From positions 1,240,001 through 1,304,000 of the forward strand of contig NZ_CP118100.1 of assembly GCF_028747645.1 (NCBI RefSeq): a DNA stretch of 64,000 bases, written 5' to 3'. This document shows positions 37,420 through 46,873 of this stretch, piece by piece. Both the position numbers and the translations under genes were made by a program. How positions within the stretch are numbered: position 1 is the first letter of the stretch; every line of letters begins with the position of its first letter. Source of the stretch: Microbacterium esteraromaticum (lineage in GTDB: Bacteria > Actinomycetota > Actinomycetes > Actinomycetales > Microbacteriaceae). Below the pieces are notes generated by a model. The model had not been told where the DNA came from, made no database searches, and saw only the letters and a list, made by a program, of their open reading frames with translations.

Positions 37420-38454
37420 ATGACCGACGCATCGCTCGACCCCGACCTTCGCGACCGGATCTCCGCCCTCCTCGACGACGCGGGAATCGTCGCCGAGCGC
37501 GGCCTCATCACGCGGATGCTGCAGACTTCGCTTCTGCTGGGCATCGAGGACATGGATCGGCTGGACCTGAAGATCGCGTCGGCGGCGCTGCGCGAGATGC
37601 ACCAGGCCTTCCGGCTGTTCCGTCCGTTCGAGACGGTGCCCAAGGTCACGGTGTTCGGATCGGCCCGCACTCAGCACGACGATCCGTTGTACCTGCACGC
37701 TCGGGACGTCGCCGCGGCGCTGTCGGCCGAGGGATGGATGGTCGTCACCGGCGCCGGGCCCGGCATCATGCAAGCCGCAGCCGAAGGCGCCGGGTCGAAG
37801 ATGTCGCTCGGTGTATCGATCCGTCTGCCGTTCGAGGAACGCGCGAACGCGACCGTGTCGGAGGAGGCGCAGGTCGTCGCGATGAAGTACTTCTTCACGC
37901 GCAAGCTGATGCTCGTCAAGGAGTCACGGGGATTCATCTGCCTGCCCGGCGGGTTCGGCACGATGGACGAGATGTTCGAACTGCTCACCCTGCAGCAGAC
38001 GGGCAAGGCCGAGCCCACGCCGATCGTTCTGCTCGACTCGCCGGGCGGGTCGTTCTGGCAGGGGCTGAAGACCTACGTCGATGACCATCTCGTGCCGGCC
38101 GGCGTGATCTCACCCGGCGACATGGACCGGGTGCTGATCACCGACTCGGTCAGCGACGCCGTCGCGAACATCACCGGGTTCTGGCACAACTACGACTCGC
38201 TGCGGTGGGTCGGTGACCGGCTTGTGCTGCGGCTCGTGCACCCGCCGACCGATGCCGAGGTCGCCGACCTCAACGATCGTTTCGGGGACCTCTGCGAGCA
38301 CGGCCGGATAGAACGCATCGAGGCGCTGGAGGTGGAGCGCGCCGATGATGACGTCATCGAGCTCCCGCGTCTGGCCCTGCACCTCGAGCAGCGTCGGGTG
38401 GGCTCGCTGTTCCGGCTGATCCGCGCGATCAACGATCTGCCGTCGGCGGGCTGA
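37420..38454 (+). CDS. LOG-family (TIGR00730-like) Rossmann-fold protein
   Basis: 344 residues. The core at about 75-250 contains VTVFGSAR, VTGAGPGIMQAAAEGA and the signature PGGFGTMDEMFE (PGGxGTxxE) used by cytokinin riboside phosphoribohydrolases that cleave nucleotide N-glycosidic bonds. Such proteins were long misannotated as lysine decarboxylases. About 70 N-terminal and 90 C-terminal residues are extra to the core and uncharacterised. The physiological nucleotide is unknown. Stops of this gene and the amine oxidase converge 19 bp apart. Confidence 0.85.
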   Translation: MTDASLDPDLRDRISALLDDAGIVAERGLITRMLQTSLLLGIEDMDRLDLKIASAALREMHQAFRLFRPFETVPKVTVFGSARTQHDDPLYLHARDVAAALSAEGWMVVTGAGPGIMQAAAEGAGSKMSLGVSIRLPFEERANATVSEEAQVVAMKYFFTRKLMLVKESRGFICLPGGFGTMDEMFELLTLQQTGKAEPTPIVLLDSPGGSFWQGLKTYVDDHLVPAGVISPGDMDRVLITDSVSDAVANITGFWHNYDSLRWVGDRLVLRLVHPPTDAEVADLNDRFGDLCEHGRIERIEALEVERADDDVIELPRLALHLEQRRVGSLFRLIRAINDLPSAG

Positions 38455-38473
38455 GTCGCCGGCATCCGCTTCG

Positions 38474-39823
38474 TCAGCGGGCGCGCTCGCGTGCGATGAC
38501 AGCGGCGGCTGCCGCCGTGAGGTCGACGGGGCGTCCGAGCACGCGCTCCGCGGCGCGGTGCCCGGAATAGTAGGCGGCGCCCACGGTGGCGGGCTCCGCG
38601 CCCCACGTGGCCTCGCCGGCGAAGTGCAGGATGCCATCGACGGGGCCCGCGAGGGCGTCGTGGTCGTCGTGGCTGGAGCCCAGCGCGAGGTGCGAGTACG
38701 AACCGCGTGCGTGGGGATCGAGCCCCCAGCGCGTCACCCAGTGGGCGATCGGCTGCCGCACGGCGTCACCGTAGAGGGCGCGCAGTGCCAGCAGAACATC
38801 GGCGACGATCTCGTCGTCGGTCAGCGTCTGCATGTGTCGTCCCAGGGGGCCGGCCGCGAAGGTCAGCAGGGTGGGGAGCCCGCTGATCGCCGAGAGGTCG
38901 TACCACGAGTGCCAGCGTTCACCGGCTTCGCCGAGGGCGCGGAGCAGATAGCTGTCGTCGGGCCAGAACCGTTCGGGGAACTGCAGGAAGATCTTGTTGA
39001 ACACCCCCATGCCCAGGCGCTCGATTGGGCCGGAGACGTCGGTCGGCAACGGGGGAGCGAACGCGATGTCCCCCGCTTTGAGTACGCCGAGCGGCACCGT
39101 GACGACAGCGGATGCCCCAGTGAAGACGCCCTGCTCGGTCGTGACCGTCACACCGTCGGTGTCACGATCCACCCGCGAGACCTCGTGCGTGAACCGGACG
39201 TCGAGTCCGGCGGCGAGCCGAGCGGGGATCTCGTCGTAGCCGCGAGGGAAGATCACCTCATCGCCGTCGATGGCATCCTCGTCGAGCCCGTGCGCGTCAA
39301 GATCCCCGATCCACGCGCCGCACTGCTCCTCAACACGATGCCGGAAGAACTCGCGGACCTCATCGATGCGCTCCGCGTCGAGACCGGATGCGTCGAGGGC
39401 GCGTTCGGTGACATCCAGGTAGGTATCGCCGGGGGAGGAGCGCGCGATCTCGGCGTGCAGTGCGTGATCGACGGACGCAACGTCGTCGACCCAGCGGGCG
39501 CTTTCCGCGGCCGACATCGGCCGTCCCTCGCCGTCGAAGTGCATCATCGGGCGTCCGCCGGCCTGAAAACTCCCGACCGTGTACTCCAGCGTGGGGATGC
39601 GCAACGTCTGCACCAGTTCCCATAGCGGTGAGTCGTCAATGCCGTGGATCCATGACGCACCGAGGTCGACCGGGAAGCCCGGCGACCGTTCGGTGAGCAT
39701 CCGCCCACCCACGCGGTCGCGCGCCTCGAGCACGACGACACGCTGTCCGGCGTCGGTCAGCAGCCGTGCGCAGGTGACCCCGGCCATGCCGGCGCCGATG
39801 ATGACGGTATCCACTTGCTGCAT
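38474..39823 (-). CDS. Flavin-containing amine oxidase
   Basis: 449 residues. The FAD Rossmann motif IIGAGMAGVTCARLL is at about 8-22, followed by VLEARDRVGGRMLTE, the amine-oxidase consensus. The C-terminal FAD segment is FAGEATWGAEPATVGAAYYSG. It resembles polyamine or monoamine oxidases; no signal peptide is present, so cytosolic action is expected. A polyamine-type ABC transporter lies 22 kb away, but no link is evident. The ATG lies 6 nt from CATACT. It is divergent from nusA and occupies the position where rimP is usually found. Confidence 0.88.
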   Translation of the reverse strand: MQQVDTVIIGAGMAGVTCARLLTDAGQRVVVLEARDRVGGRMLTERSPGFPVDLGASWIHGIDDSPLWELVQTLRIPTLEYTVGSFQAGGRPMMHFDGEGRPMSAAESARWVDDVASVDHALHAEIARSSPGDTYLDVTERALDASGLDAERIDEVREFFRHRVEEQCGAWIGDLDAHGLDEDAIDGDEVIFPRGYDEIPARLAAGLDVRFTHEVSRVDRDTDGVTVTTEQGVFTGASAVVTVPLGVLKAGDIAFAPPLPTDVSGPIERLGMGVFNKIFLQFPERFWPDDSYLLRALGEAGERWHSWYDLSAISGLPTLLTFAAGPLGRHMQTLTDDEIVADVLLALRALYGDAVRQPIAHWVTRWGLDPHARGSYSHLALGSSHDDHDALAGPVDGILHFAGEATWGAEPATVGAAYYSGHRAAERVLGRPVDLTAAAAAVIARERAR

Positions 39824-39829
39824 GTGGTC

Positions 39830-39835
39830 AGTATG
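39830..39835 (-). promoter_or_regulatory. Leaderless-type -10 variant (CATACT) for the amine oxidase
   Basis: Minus-strand CATACT, GACCAC (6 nt), ATG 39823. Confidence 0.4.
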
Positions 39836-39947
39836 CGGGCAACCGCGACATTGCGTCCAGCATCCGCATCCGCCTGGGTTTCCGCTATTCTGTTCTGATG
39901 CCCGCGGAGCGTTCTCACGCGGGGAGAGCTGAATAGGGAGGCCGCTG

Positions 39948-40937
39948 ATGAAGATCGAACTCGCACTGCTGCGCGGAATCGAGAAGGAGAAGGCGATCCC
40001 CTTCGATGAACTCGTTTCGATCATCGAACAGGCGATCCTGACCGCCTACGGCAAGCACGTCTCTGAGGATGGCGCCGTACCCGAGGGTGTCCGCGTCGAG
40101 CTCGACCGCGTCAGCGGTGGTGTGTCGGTGCTGCAGCCGGTGCGCGACGAAGAGGGCGCGATCATCGGTGAGGAAGAGACCACCCCCGAAGACTTCGGCC
40201 GCATCGCCGCGTACGCCGCCAAGCAGGTTATCGGCCAGCGCCTGCGTGACATCGCCGACGACGCGGTGCTGGGCGAGTTCCGTGGCAAGGAGGGTGACAT
40301 CGTCGCCGGTGTCATCCAGCAGGGTCCCAACCCGCGCATGATCCACGTCGACCTCGGCGCTGTCGAGGCCATCCTGCCGCCCGAGGAGCAGGTGCCCGGC
40401 GAGGAGTACCCGCACGGCAAGCGCATGCGTGTGTACGTCACGAGTGTGGCGAAGGGCATGAAGGGCCCGCAGATCACCGTCTCGCGCACGCACCCGGGGC
40501 TCGTGCGCAAGCTGTTCGCACTCGAGGTTCCCGAGATCGCCGGCGGCCTCGTCGAGATCGTCTCGCTGGCCCGTGAGGCCGGCCATCGCACCAAGATCGC
40601 GGTCAAGGCGAACGATCCGTCGGTCAACGCCAAGGGCTCGTGCATCGGTGAGATGGGTCGACGCGTGCGCGCGGTGACCGAGGAACTGGCCGGTGAGAAG
40701 ATCGACATCGTCGACCACCACCCCGACCTCGCCACGTTCGTGGCCCACGCACTCTCGCCCGCCAAGGTCACCTCGGCGTTCGTGCTGGATGCCAGCACCA
40801 AGGCCGTGCGTGCACTGGTTCCCGACTACCAGCTGTCGCTGGCGATCGGCAAGGAGGGGCAGAACGCCCGCCTCGCTGCCAAGCTGACCGGGGCGAAGAT
40901 CGACATTCAGCCCGACAGCGTGATGGGTGATTCCTGA
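39948..40937 (+). CDS. nusA: Transcription termination/antitermination factor NusA
   Basis: 329 residues, the short actinobacterial form without C-terminal acidic repeats. N-terminal RNAP-binding domain about 1-105, S1 domain about 110-180 (GDIVAGVIQQGPNPRMIHVDLG), then two KH domains (KGSCIGEMGRRVRAV and LAIGKEGQNARLAAKL). It modulates pausing and termination. It starts the ylxR-infB-rbfA cluster. A -10-like TATTCT lies about 60 nt upstream, and AGGGAGG is positioned ahead of the ATG. Confidence 0.96.
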   Translation: MKIELALLRGIEKEKAIPFDELVSIIEQAILTAYGKHVSEDGAVPEGVRVELDRVSGGVSVLQPVRDEEGAIIGEEETTPEDFGRIAAYAAKQVIGQRLRDIADDAVLGEFRGKEGDIVAGVIQQGPNPRMIHVDLGAVEAILPPEEQVPGEEYPHGKRMRVYVTSVAKGMKGPQITVSRTHPGLVRKLFALEVPEIAGGLVEIVSLAREAGHRTKIAVKANDPSVNAKGSCIGEMGRRVRAVTEELAGEKIDIVDHHPDLATFVAHALSPAKVTSAFVLDASTKAVRALVPDYQLSLAIGKEGQNARLAAKLTGAKIDIQPDSVMGDS

Positions 40938-40987
40938 GCACGCGACACCCGGCGCGCTGATTCGGCTGTTCAGGGGCGAGGTGTAAG

Positions 40988-41260
40988 ATGGAACCCGTAC
41001 GAACGTGTGTCGGTTGTCGCGCTCGTGCCTCTCGATCCGCCCTCATCAGGGTGGCAGCGCAGAACGGTGAACTCGTCTTCGACGAGCGAGCGGTTCTGCC
41101 GGGGCGAGGGGCGTGGTTGCATCCGACAGTCGAATGCCTGCAAGCCGCTCTGCGGCGGCGGGCCTTCGCACGTGCACTTCGCGTACCGGCCACCTTCGGA
41201 TTCCCGCAGGCGTCGGACGTGAGGAACGTCGAACGACACAGTCCGAGAAACAAAGGCTGA
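40988..41260 (+). CDS. YlxR (DUF448) RNA-binding protein
   Basis: 90 residues. The N-terminus EPVRTCVGCRARASRSALIRV is the YlxR hallmark, and GRGAWLHPTVECLQAA follows. YlxR proteins bind RNA and RNase P RNA in some species and act as small regulators. The gene lies in its conserved place between nusA and infB. ATG 40988 is the only sensible start. Confidence 0.92.
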   Translation: MEPVRTCVGCRARASRSALIRVAAQNGELVFDERAVLPGRGAWLHPTVECLQAALRRRAFARALRVPATFGFPQASDVRNVERHSPRNKG

Positions 41261-41321
41261 ACGGCTATGGAAACAAAGTGAACGGCTCGAAATGAGACCC
41301 GTCCGCGACTAGTGGTCTGCC

Positions 41322-41347
41322 CTGCCTGGGTGGACCGACCCAGACAG
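41322..41347 (+). promoter_or_regulatory. Hairpin at the infB ribosome binding site
   Basis: CTGCCTGGGT and ACCCAGACAG form a 6-bp plus 3-bp stem with one mismatch and a 6-nt loop. The right arm runs into AGGAG, 5 nt before GTG 41355, so folding could limit access to the start. Confidence 0.4.
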
Positions 41348-41354
41348 GAGAATT

Positions 41355-44135
41355 GTGGCTGCCAAACCACGTGTGCATGAGATCGCTGCCGAACTCGGTG
41401 TCGACAGCAAGTTCGCGCTCGCCAAGCTCAAGGAGCTCGGCGAGTTCGTGAAGAGTCCGTCCTCGACGGTCGAGCCCCCGGTGGCGCGAAAGCTGCGCGC
41501 TGCGATCGAGGCCGACCCCACCGCAAAGGGCGGCGACAAGGCCGAGGCCAAGCCGGCCGCGAAGGCCGCACCCAAGCCCGGCCCCGCAGCGCCGAAGGCA
41601 CCGACGCCCGGTCCCAAGCCGGGACCCGCCAAGACTCCCGAGGCACCCGCCCCTGCGGCGAAGCCTGAGACCGCTGCGCCCGCGGCGAGCACGCCGAAGC
41701 CGGGTGCAGAGGCTCCGAAGCCCGGGGGTAACGCCCCCAAGCCCGGTGGCAACGCTCCGAAGCCCGGTGGCAATGCCCCCAAGCCCGGTGGCAACGCTCC
41801 CAAGCCCGGCGCTCCGCGCCCCGGCAACAGCCCGTTCTCGAACCAGCAGGGCATGGGACAGCGCCCCGCCGGCCCCCGCCCGGGCAACAACCCCTTCGCT
41901 TCGCAGCAGGGTATGGGCCAGCGTCCCACGCCTGGCAACATCCCCCGGCCGCAGGCGCCGCGTCCCGGTTCGCCGCGCGTCGGCGCACCCCGTCCGGGTC
42001 GTCCCGGTGGTGGCGGTCGCGGTGGCCAGGGCGGTCGTCCCGGCGCACCGTTCCAGCAGCGCACGGGCGGTCCCGGTCGTCCCGGCGGTGCCGGTGCCCC
42101 CGGTGCCGGTCCCGGTGCACGTCCCGGTGGCGGCTTCGCAGGTCGTCCCGGTGGCGGCGGTGGCCGTGGTCGCGGACCCGGCGGTGGTACCGCGGGTGCG
42201 TTCGGTAAGGGCGGCGGCAAGAGCAAGCAGCGCAAGTCGCGGCGGGCGAAGCGTCAAGAGTTCGAGATGCGGTCGGCGCCGATCGTCGGCGGCGTCAATG
42301 TCCAGAAGGGCAACGGCGAGACGATCCGTCTGCGCCGTGGCGCCTCGATCGCAGACTTCGCCGACAAGCTCGAAGCACTGAACGGTTACACGGTTCAGCC
42401 CGGAACGCTCGTCACCATCCTCTTCAACCTCGGCGAGATGGCCACGGCCACCGAGTCGCTGGACGAGGCCACCTTCGAGGTCCTCGGTGCCGAGCTCGGC
42501 TACAAGATTCAGATGGTCTCGCCCGAGGACGAGGACAAGGAGCTCCTCGAGGGCTTCGGTCTCAACCTCGAGCAGGAGCTCGCTGAAGAAGACGACGAAG
42601 ACCTCGAGATCCGCCCGCCGGTGGTCACCGTCATGGGTCACGTCGACCACGGTAAGACCCGACTGCTCGACGCGATCCGTCAGACGAACGTCATCGAGGG
42701 CGAGGCCGGCGGTATCACCCAGCACATCGGTGCGTACCAGATCTGGACCGAGCACGACGGCGTCGAGCGCGCGGTGACCTTCATCGACACCCCCGGACAC
42801 GAGGCGTTCACCGCCATGCGTGCCCGTGGTGCGCAGGTCACCGACATCGCGATCCTCGTCGTCGCGGCCGACGACGGCATCATGCCGCAGACGGTCGAGG
42901 CGCTGAACCACGCACAGGCGGCCGACGTGCCGATCGTGGTCGCGGTCAACAAGGTCGACAAGCCCGAGGCCAACCCGGCCAAGGTGCGTCAGCAGCTCAC
43001 CGAGTACGGTCTCGTCGCCGAGGAGTACGGCGGCGACGTCATGTTCGTCGACGTCTCGGCTCGCGGCGGTACCGGAATCCAGGAGCTCATCGACGCCGTG
43101 CTGCTCACCGCGGACGCTGGTCTCGACCTCACGGCCAACCCGAACAAGGCTGCCCGTGGTGTCGCGATCGAGGCCAAGCTCGACAAGGGCCGCGGTTCGG
43201 TCGCTACGGTGCTCATCCAGTCCGGAACGCTGCGCGTCGGTGACGCGATCGTCGCCGGCACCGCCTACGGCCGTGTGCGTGCGATGCTCGACGAGAACGG
43301 TGAGTCTGTTTCGGCTGCTGCGCCGTCGCGTCCCGTGCAGGTGCAGGGTCTGAACTCGGTGCCCCGCGCCGGTGACGTCTTCATCGTCACTGAAGAGGAC
43401 CGCATGGCCCGTCAGATCGCCGAGAAGCGTGAGGCCGTGGAGCGCAACGCTCAGCTCGCCAAGGCACGCAAGCGCATCTCGCTCGAGGACTTTACCCGTG
43501 CGCTCGAAGAGGGCAAGGTCGAGACGCTCAACCTCATCATCAAGGGTGACGTCTCGGGTGCCGTTGAGGCGCTGGAGGAGTCGCTGCTCAAGATCGAGGT
43601 CGACGACTCGGTGCAGCTGCGCATCATCCACCGCGGTGTGGGTGCGATCACCGAGTCGGATGTGAACCTGGCGACGATCGACAACGCGATCATCGTGGGC
43701 TTCAACGTCCGTCCCGACACCAAGGCCCGCGAGGCTGCGTCCCGCGAGGGTGTCGACGTGCGGTTCTACTCGGTCATCTACTCGGCGATCGACGAGATCG
43801 AGAACTCGCTCAAGGGCATGCTCAAGCCCGAGTTCGAAGAGGTTCAGTCGGGTGTCGCCGAGATCCGCGAGGTGTTCCGTTCCTCGAAGTTCGGCAACAT
43901 CGCCGGTGTCATCGTCCGTTCCGGAACGATCACGCGCAACGCCAAGGCGCGCGTCATCCGCGACGGTGTCGTCATCGCCGATGGCCTGGCCATCGAGTCG
44001 CTGCGTCGCTTCAAGGATGACGTCACCGAGGTCCGTACCGACTTCGAAGCCGGTATCGGCCTGGGCAAGTACAACGACATCCAGGTGGGCGACGAGATCG
44101 AGACCACCGAGATGGTCGAGAAGCCGCGAGGCTGA
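41355..44135 (+). CDS. infB: Translation initiation factor IF-2
   Basis: 926 residues, GTG start after AGGAG. A short N-terminal IF2N domain is followed by a long Pro/Gly/Ala/Arg-rich linker (about 55-295), partly made of 7-residue tandem repeats. The second IF2N is near 310-360. The GTPase domain starts around 415 with GHVDHGKT near 426, DTPGHEAF and NKVDKP, then domains II-IV. IF-2 brings initiator tRNA to the 30S subunit. It is the core of the conserved cluster. Confidence 0.97.
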   Translation: MAAKPRVHEIAAELGVDSKFALAKLKELGEFVKSPSSTVEPPVARKLRAAIEADPTAKGGDKAEAKPAAKAAPKPGPAAPKAPTPGPKPGPAKTPEAPAPAAKPETAAPAASTPKPGAEAPKPGGNAPKPGGNAPKPGGNAPKPGGNAPKPGAPRPGNSPFSNQQGMGQRPAGPRPGNNPFASQQGMGQRPTPGNIPRPQAPRPGSPRVGAPRPGRPGGGGRGGQGGRPGAPFQQRTGGPGRPGGAGAPGAGPGARPGGGFAGRPGGGGGRGRGPGGGTAGAFGKGGGKSKQRKSRRAKRQEFEMRSAPIVGGVNVQKGNGETIRLRRGASIADFADKLEALNGYTVQPGTLVTILFNLGEMATATESLDEATFEVLGAELGYKIQMVSPEDEDKELLEGFGLNLEQELAEEDDEDLEIRPPVVTVMGHVDHGKTRLLDAIRQTNVIEGEAGGITQHIGAYQIWTEHDGVERAVTFIDTPGHEAFTAMRARGAQVTDIAILVVAADDGIMPQTVEALNHAQAADVPIVVAVNKVDKPEANPAKVRQQLTEYGLVAEEYGGDVMFVDVSARGGTGIQELIDAVLLTADAGLDLTANPNKAARGVAIEAKLDKGRGSVATVLIQSGTLRVGDAIVAGTAYGRVRAMLDENGESVSAAAPSRPVQVQGLNSVPRAGDVFIVTEEDRMARQIAEKREAVERNAQLAKARKRISLEDFTRALEEGKVETLNLIIKGDVSGAVEALEESLLKIEVDDSVQLRIIHRGVGAITESDVNLATIDNAIIVGFNVRPDTKAREAASREGVDVRFYSVIYSAIDEIENSLKGMLKPEFEEVQSGVAEIREVFRSSKFGNIAGVIVRSGTITRNAKARVIRDGVVIADGLAIESLRRFKDDVTEVRTDFEAGIGLGKYNDIQVGDEIETTEMVEKPRG
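41715..41810 (+). repeat. 21-bp tandem repeat in infB encoding PKPGGNA
   Basis: Four complete 21-bp units (41715-41798) and a partial fifth encode PKPGGNA repeats in the disordered linker. Units differ mainly at third codon positions. Confidence 0.85.
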
Positions 44136-44142
44136 TCTGAAC

Positions 44143-44172
44143 GGTGAGGGGCGCCTGCGGGTGCCCCTCACC
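44143..44172 (+). terminator. Hairpin between infB and rbfA
   Basis: GGTGAGGGGC (44143-44152) and GCCCCTCACC (44163-44172) form a perfect 10-bp stem with a 10-nt loop. No T run follows, so partial attenuation or mRNA stabilisation is likelier than full termination. Confidence 0.55.
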
Positions 44173-44197
44173 CCTCACACGGAAAAGAGAACCGGAC

Positions 44198-44626
44198 ATG
44201 GCCGGAGAACGACAGGCACGACTTGCGGACCGCATCCGCGTCATCCTCGCCGAGCGTCTTGAGAAGGGGTTGCGTGACCCGCGCCTCGGGTTCGTCACGA
44301 TCACCGACGTGCGCGTCTCTGGTGACCTGCAGCACGCATCGGTGTTCTACACCGTGCTCGGCACCGACGAGGAGCGTGCTTCTAGCGGAGCGGCGCTGAC
44401 CTCGGCCACGGGCCTGCTGCGCAAGGAGGTCGGGCGCCAGCTGAACATCCGCCTCGTGCCGACGTTGGAGTTCATCCCGGACGCGTTGCCCGAGAACGCC
44501 GGTCACATCGCCGACCTGCTGCGCGAAGCCCGCGAGCGCGACGCCGAGGTGGCCAAGCTCGCGTCGTCCGCAACCCACGCGGGCGAGACCGACCCGTATC
44601 GCCGGGACGAGGACGACGAGTCCTGA
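44198..44626 (+). CDS. rbfA: 30S ribosome-binding factor A
   Basis: 142 residues with the KH-like RbfA fold: RQARLADRIRVILAERLEKG at the start, DPRLGFVTITDVRVSGDLQHASVFY split over the first strands, and VPTLEFIPDALPENAGHI near the end. It helps mature the 16S rRNA 5' end and 30S subunit. Start at 44198 gives the standard N-terminus. The convergent mutY ends 6 nt away. Confidence 0.95.
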   Translation: MAGERQARLADRIRVILAERLEKGLRDPRLGFVTITDVRVSGDLQHASVFYTVLGTDEERASSGAALTSATGLLRKEVGRQLNIRLVPTLEFIPDALPENAGHIADLLREARERDAEVAKLASSATHAGETDPYRRDEDDES

Positions 44627-44632
44627 CGCGTC

Positions 44633-45529
44633 TCACGCCGGGAGGCGCAACTCGCCGTCGGATGCCTCGATGAGTCCATCTGCGACGAGCGAGTCGATCG
44701 CCCGGTCACGCTGACCGCCATCGGGCCAATGCTCGGCGGCGACACCCGCGGGTACACGGTGCTCGGGCGCCTCGCGCAACATGCGCAGCAGTGCGCCGCG
44801 CGCCTGGCGATCCGAGCCTTCGTAGCGCGCCTGTCGGCGCCGACGATCGCCCGTTTGCGGCTGACCCGCTCTGAGCCAGGCGCAGTCGGATGCCAGTGGG
44901 CAGACCTCGCACTTCGGGGAGCGTGCCGTGCAGACAACTGCGCCGAGCTCCATCATGGCGGCGTTGAACACCGCGGATGCGGCGCGCGCTTCGGGCAGCA
45001 GCGTGCTCATCCGCGTCAGGTCGCGCGCGGACGGAGGTTCCGGAGCAGACAGCCCCTCGACGAGACGAGCGATCACCCGGCGGGTGTTGGTGTCGACGAC
45101 GGGGTGGCGGTCGCCGTAGTGAAAGACGGCCACGGCGCGCGCGGTGTAGTCACCGATCCCGGACAGCTCCAGCAGCTTCGACACCTCTCGGGGCACCACC
45201 CCGTCGTGATGCTCCACGACCTGCACGGCTGCGCGGTGCAACCACAGCGCCCTGCGCGGGTAGCCGAGGTTCGCCCACTGGTGCACGACCTGCGCCGGGG
45301 TGGCCGTCGCCATCGCCGCCGGCGTGGGCCAGCGCTCCAACCAGGCCTCCAGATGCGGGATCACGCGCGCGACAGGCGTCTGCTGCAGCATGAACTCGCT
45401 CACCAGCGTTCCCCACGCGCCGTACTGTTCGGAGAAGTCCGCGCGGCGCCAGGGCAGGTCCCGTGCGGTACGCCCGTACCAGTCGGAGAGAGCATCGCTC
45501 CAGGCAGGCTGCGAGGTCGGTGCGGGCAT
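44633..45529 (-). CDS. mutY: A/G-specific adenine DNA glycosylase
   Basis: 298 residues of the HhH-GPD superfamily. Catalytic Glu lies in SEFMLQQTPV near 45, the helix-hairpin-helix LSGIGDYTARAV near 122, and catalytic Asp in PVVDTNTRRV near 143. The [4Fe-4S] cluster motif is C-X6-C-X2-C-X5-C in CTARSPKCEVCPLASDC. It removes A opposite 8-oxoG. The C-terminal MutT-like domain of longer MutYs is replaced by a short winged-helix-like tail. It is inserted, inverted, between rbfA and truB. Confidence 0.92.
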   Translation of the reverse strand: MPAPTSQPAWSDALSDWYGRTARDLPWRRADFSEQYGAWGTLVSEFMLQQTPVARVIPHLEAWLERWPTPAAMATATPAQVVHQWANLGYPRRALWLHRAAVQVVEHHDGVVPREVSKLLELSGIGDYTARAVAVFHYGDRHPVVDTNTRRVIARLVEGLSAPEPPSARDLTRMSTLLPEARAASAVFNAAMMELGAVVCTARSPKCEVCPLASDCAWLRAGQPQTGDRRRRQARYEGSDRQARGALLRMLREAPEHRVPAGVAAEHWPDGGQRDRAIDSLVADGLIEASDGELRLPA

Positions 45530-45535
45530 CCTCTC

Positions 45536-45541
45536 ACCCTA
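45536..45541 (-). promoter_or_regulatory. Leaderless-type -10 (TAGGGT) for mutY
   Basis: Minus-strand TAGGGT, GAGAGG (6 nt), ATG 45529. Confidence 0.55.
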
Positions 45542-45589
45542 TTGCGGTCACGGGGCGTTGCTGCGGCGGGGAGGGTCAGCGACGCGGCC

Positions 45590-45595
45590 TAAACT
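45590..45595 (+). promoter_or_regulatory. Leaderless-type -10 (TAAACT) for truB
   Basis: TAAACT, GGAGGG (6 nt), ATG 45602. Because the 6-nt spacer is also an SD-like sequence, either mode of initiation could apply. Confidence 0.55.
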
Positions 45596-45601
45596 GGAGG
45601 G

Positions 45602-46495
45602 ATGCTCACCCCCGGCATCCTGCTCGTCGACAAGCCCGGTGGCCTCACCAGCCACGACGTCGTCGCCCGCACGCGACGCGCATTCGGCACGAGAAAGGTG
45701 GGGCACGCCGGAACGCTGGATCCAATGGCGACCGGGCTGCTTGTGATCGGCATCGAGGGCGCGACGCGTCTGCTGACCTACATCGTCGGGGCTGACAAGA
45801 CATACTCGGCGACCATCCGTCTGGGCGCGGCAACCACCACCGACGACGCCGAGGGCGAGATGCTCGAACGTGCAGCTCACGACGCCGTCGCGGCTATCAC
45901 CGCGGAACGCATCGCGGCGGGCATCGCGGATCTGACGGGCCCGATCGCACAGGTGCCGAGCGCCGTCTCGGCGATCAAGGTCGACGGCAAGCGCGCCTAT
46001 GACCGTGTACGCGCGGGCGAGGAGGTCGAGCTAGCAGCACGTCAGGTGACTGTGTCGCGCTTCGACGTGCTTGCGCGCCGTGACACCGACGGCTTCATCG
46101 ATCTCGACGTCATCGTCGATTGCTCGTCGGGCACGTACATCCGCGCGCTCGCGCGGGACCTCGGTGCGGCTCTCGGCATCGGCGGGCACCTCACAGCACT
46201 TCGGCGCACGCGCGTCGGCGAGTTCGACGTGGCGGATGCCGTGGGCATCGACGCGTTGGAAGGAGCCTCAACCCTGACCGCAGCCGCAGCGGCGGCCCGC
46301 GTGATGCCCGTGCTGCACGTCACTGAACAGGAGGCGCGGGACCTCAGACACGGGAAGCGCCTGCACGGGCAGTCGTCCCGGCTGACGGCATCCGAAGTCG
46401 CCGCAATCGACCCGCACGGTGCGTTGATCGGCGTCGTCGAGACGCGCGGTGCCGATATCAAGAGTGCAATGAACATGCCGGAGGTGCAGGGATGA
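45602..46495 (+). CDS. truB: tRNA pseudouridine(55) synthase
   Basis: 297 residues. N-terminal LLVDKPGGLTSHDVV and KVGHAGTLDPMATGLL carry the catalytic Asp and are diagnostic. KTYSATIRLG and CSSGTYIRALARDLG are the other conserved blocks. It modifies U55 in the T arm of elongator tRNAs. Its stop overlaps the next ATG by 4 nt, starting a coupled run of genes through ribF. Confidence 0.96.
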   Translation: MLTPGILLVDKPGGLTSHDVVARTRRAFGTRKVGHAGTLDPMATGLLVIGIEGATRLLTYIVGADKTYSATIRLGAATTTDDAEGEMLERAAHDAVAAITAERIAAGIADLTGPIAQVPSAVSAIKVDGKRAYDRVRAGEEVELAARQVTVSRFDVLARRDTDGFIDLDVIVDCSSGTYIRALARDLGAALGIGGHLTALRRTRVGEFDVADAVGIDALEGASTLTAAAAAARVMPVLHVTEQEARDLRHGKRLHGQSSRLTASEVAAIDPHGALIGVVETRGADIKSAMNMPEVQG

Positions 46496-46860
46496 TCCTG
46501 TGGTTCACCGTGGTCCAGATCGTCGTGGCGCTCGCGGCGGGGCTGTTCTGCCTGATCGCCGGGTTCGCCGGTCGTCGTCCGAGTGACTACACGGTCGGCA
46601 GCCTGCTGCTGGTCGAGGTGCTGCTGATCGCGCAAGTGGTGATCGCGATCATCGCCCCGTTCGCGGGCAACCCGCCCACCGGCGATCTGCTGGAGTTCTG
46701 GGTCTACCTGATCGCCGCGGTGCTGCTGCCGATCGGCGGGATCGCCTGGGCGCTGCTGGAGCGCGGGCGCTGGAGCACCGTCGTGCTCGGTGTCGTCGCC
46801 GTCTCGCTGGCGATCATGCTCTGGCGCATGCAGACGATCTGGACGCTGCCGGCCGCCTAG
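46492..46860 (+). CDS. Small four-helix membrane protein between truB and ribF
   Basis: 122 residues with four hydrophobic segments (about 5-25, 38-58, 67-87 and 93-110) and no known motif. ATG overlaps the truB stop (ATGA). Conserved placement next to translation genes suggests cotranscription, but no function can be assigned. Confidence 0.7.
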   Translation: MILWFTVVQIVVALAAGLFCLIAGFAGRRPSDYTVGSLLLVEVLLIAQVVIAIIAPFAGNPPTGDLLEFWVYLIAAVLLPIGGIAWALLERGRWSTVVLGVVAVSLAIMLWRMQTIWTLPAA

Positions 46861-46873
46861 AATGGAGCACGCA

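Noticed and set aside
40984..40989. TAAGAT as a leaderless -10 for ylxR
   Set aside because: It overlaps the ylxR ATG itself, and no in-frame start lies 6-7 nt downstream; ylxR is probably cotranscribed with nusA.
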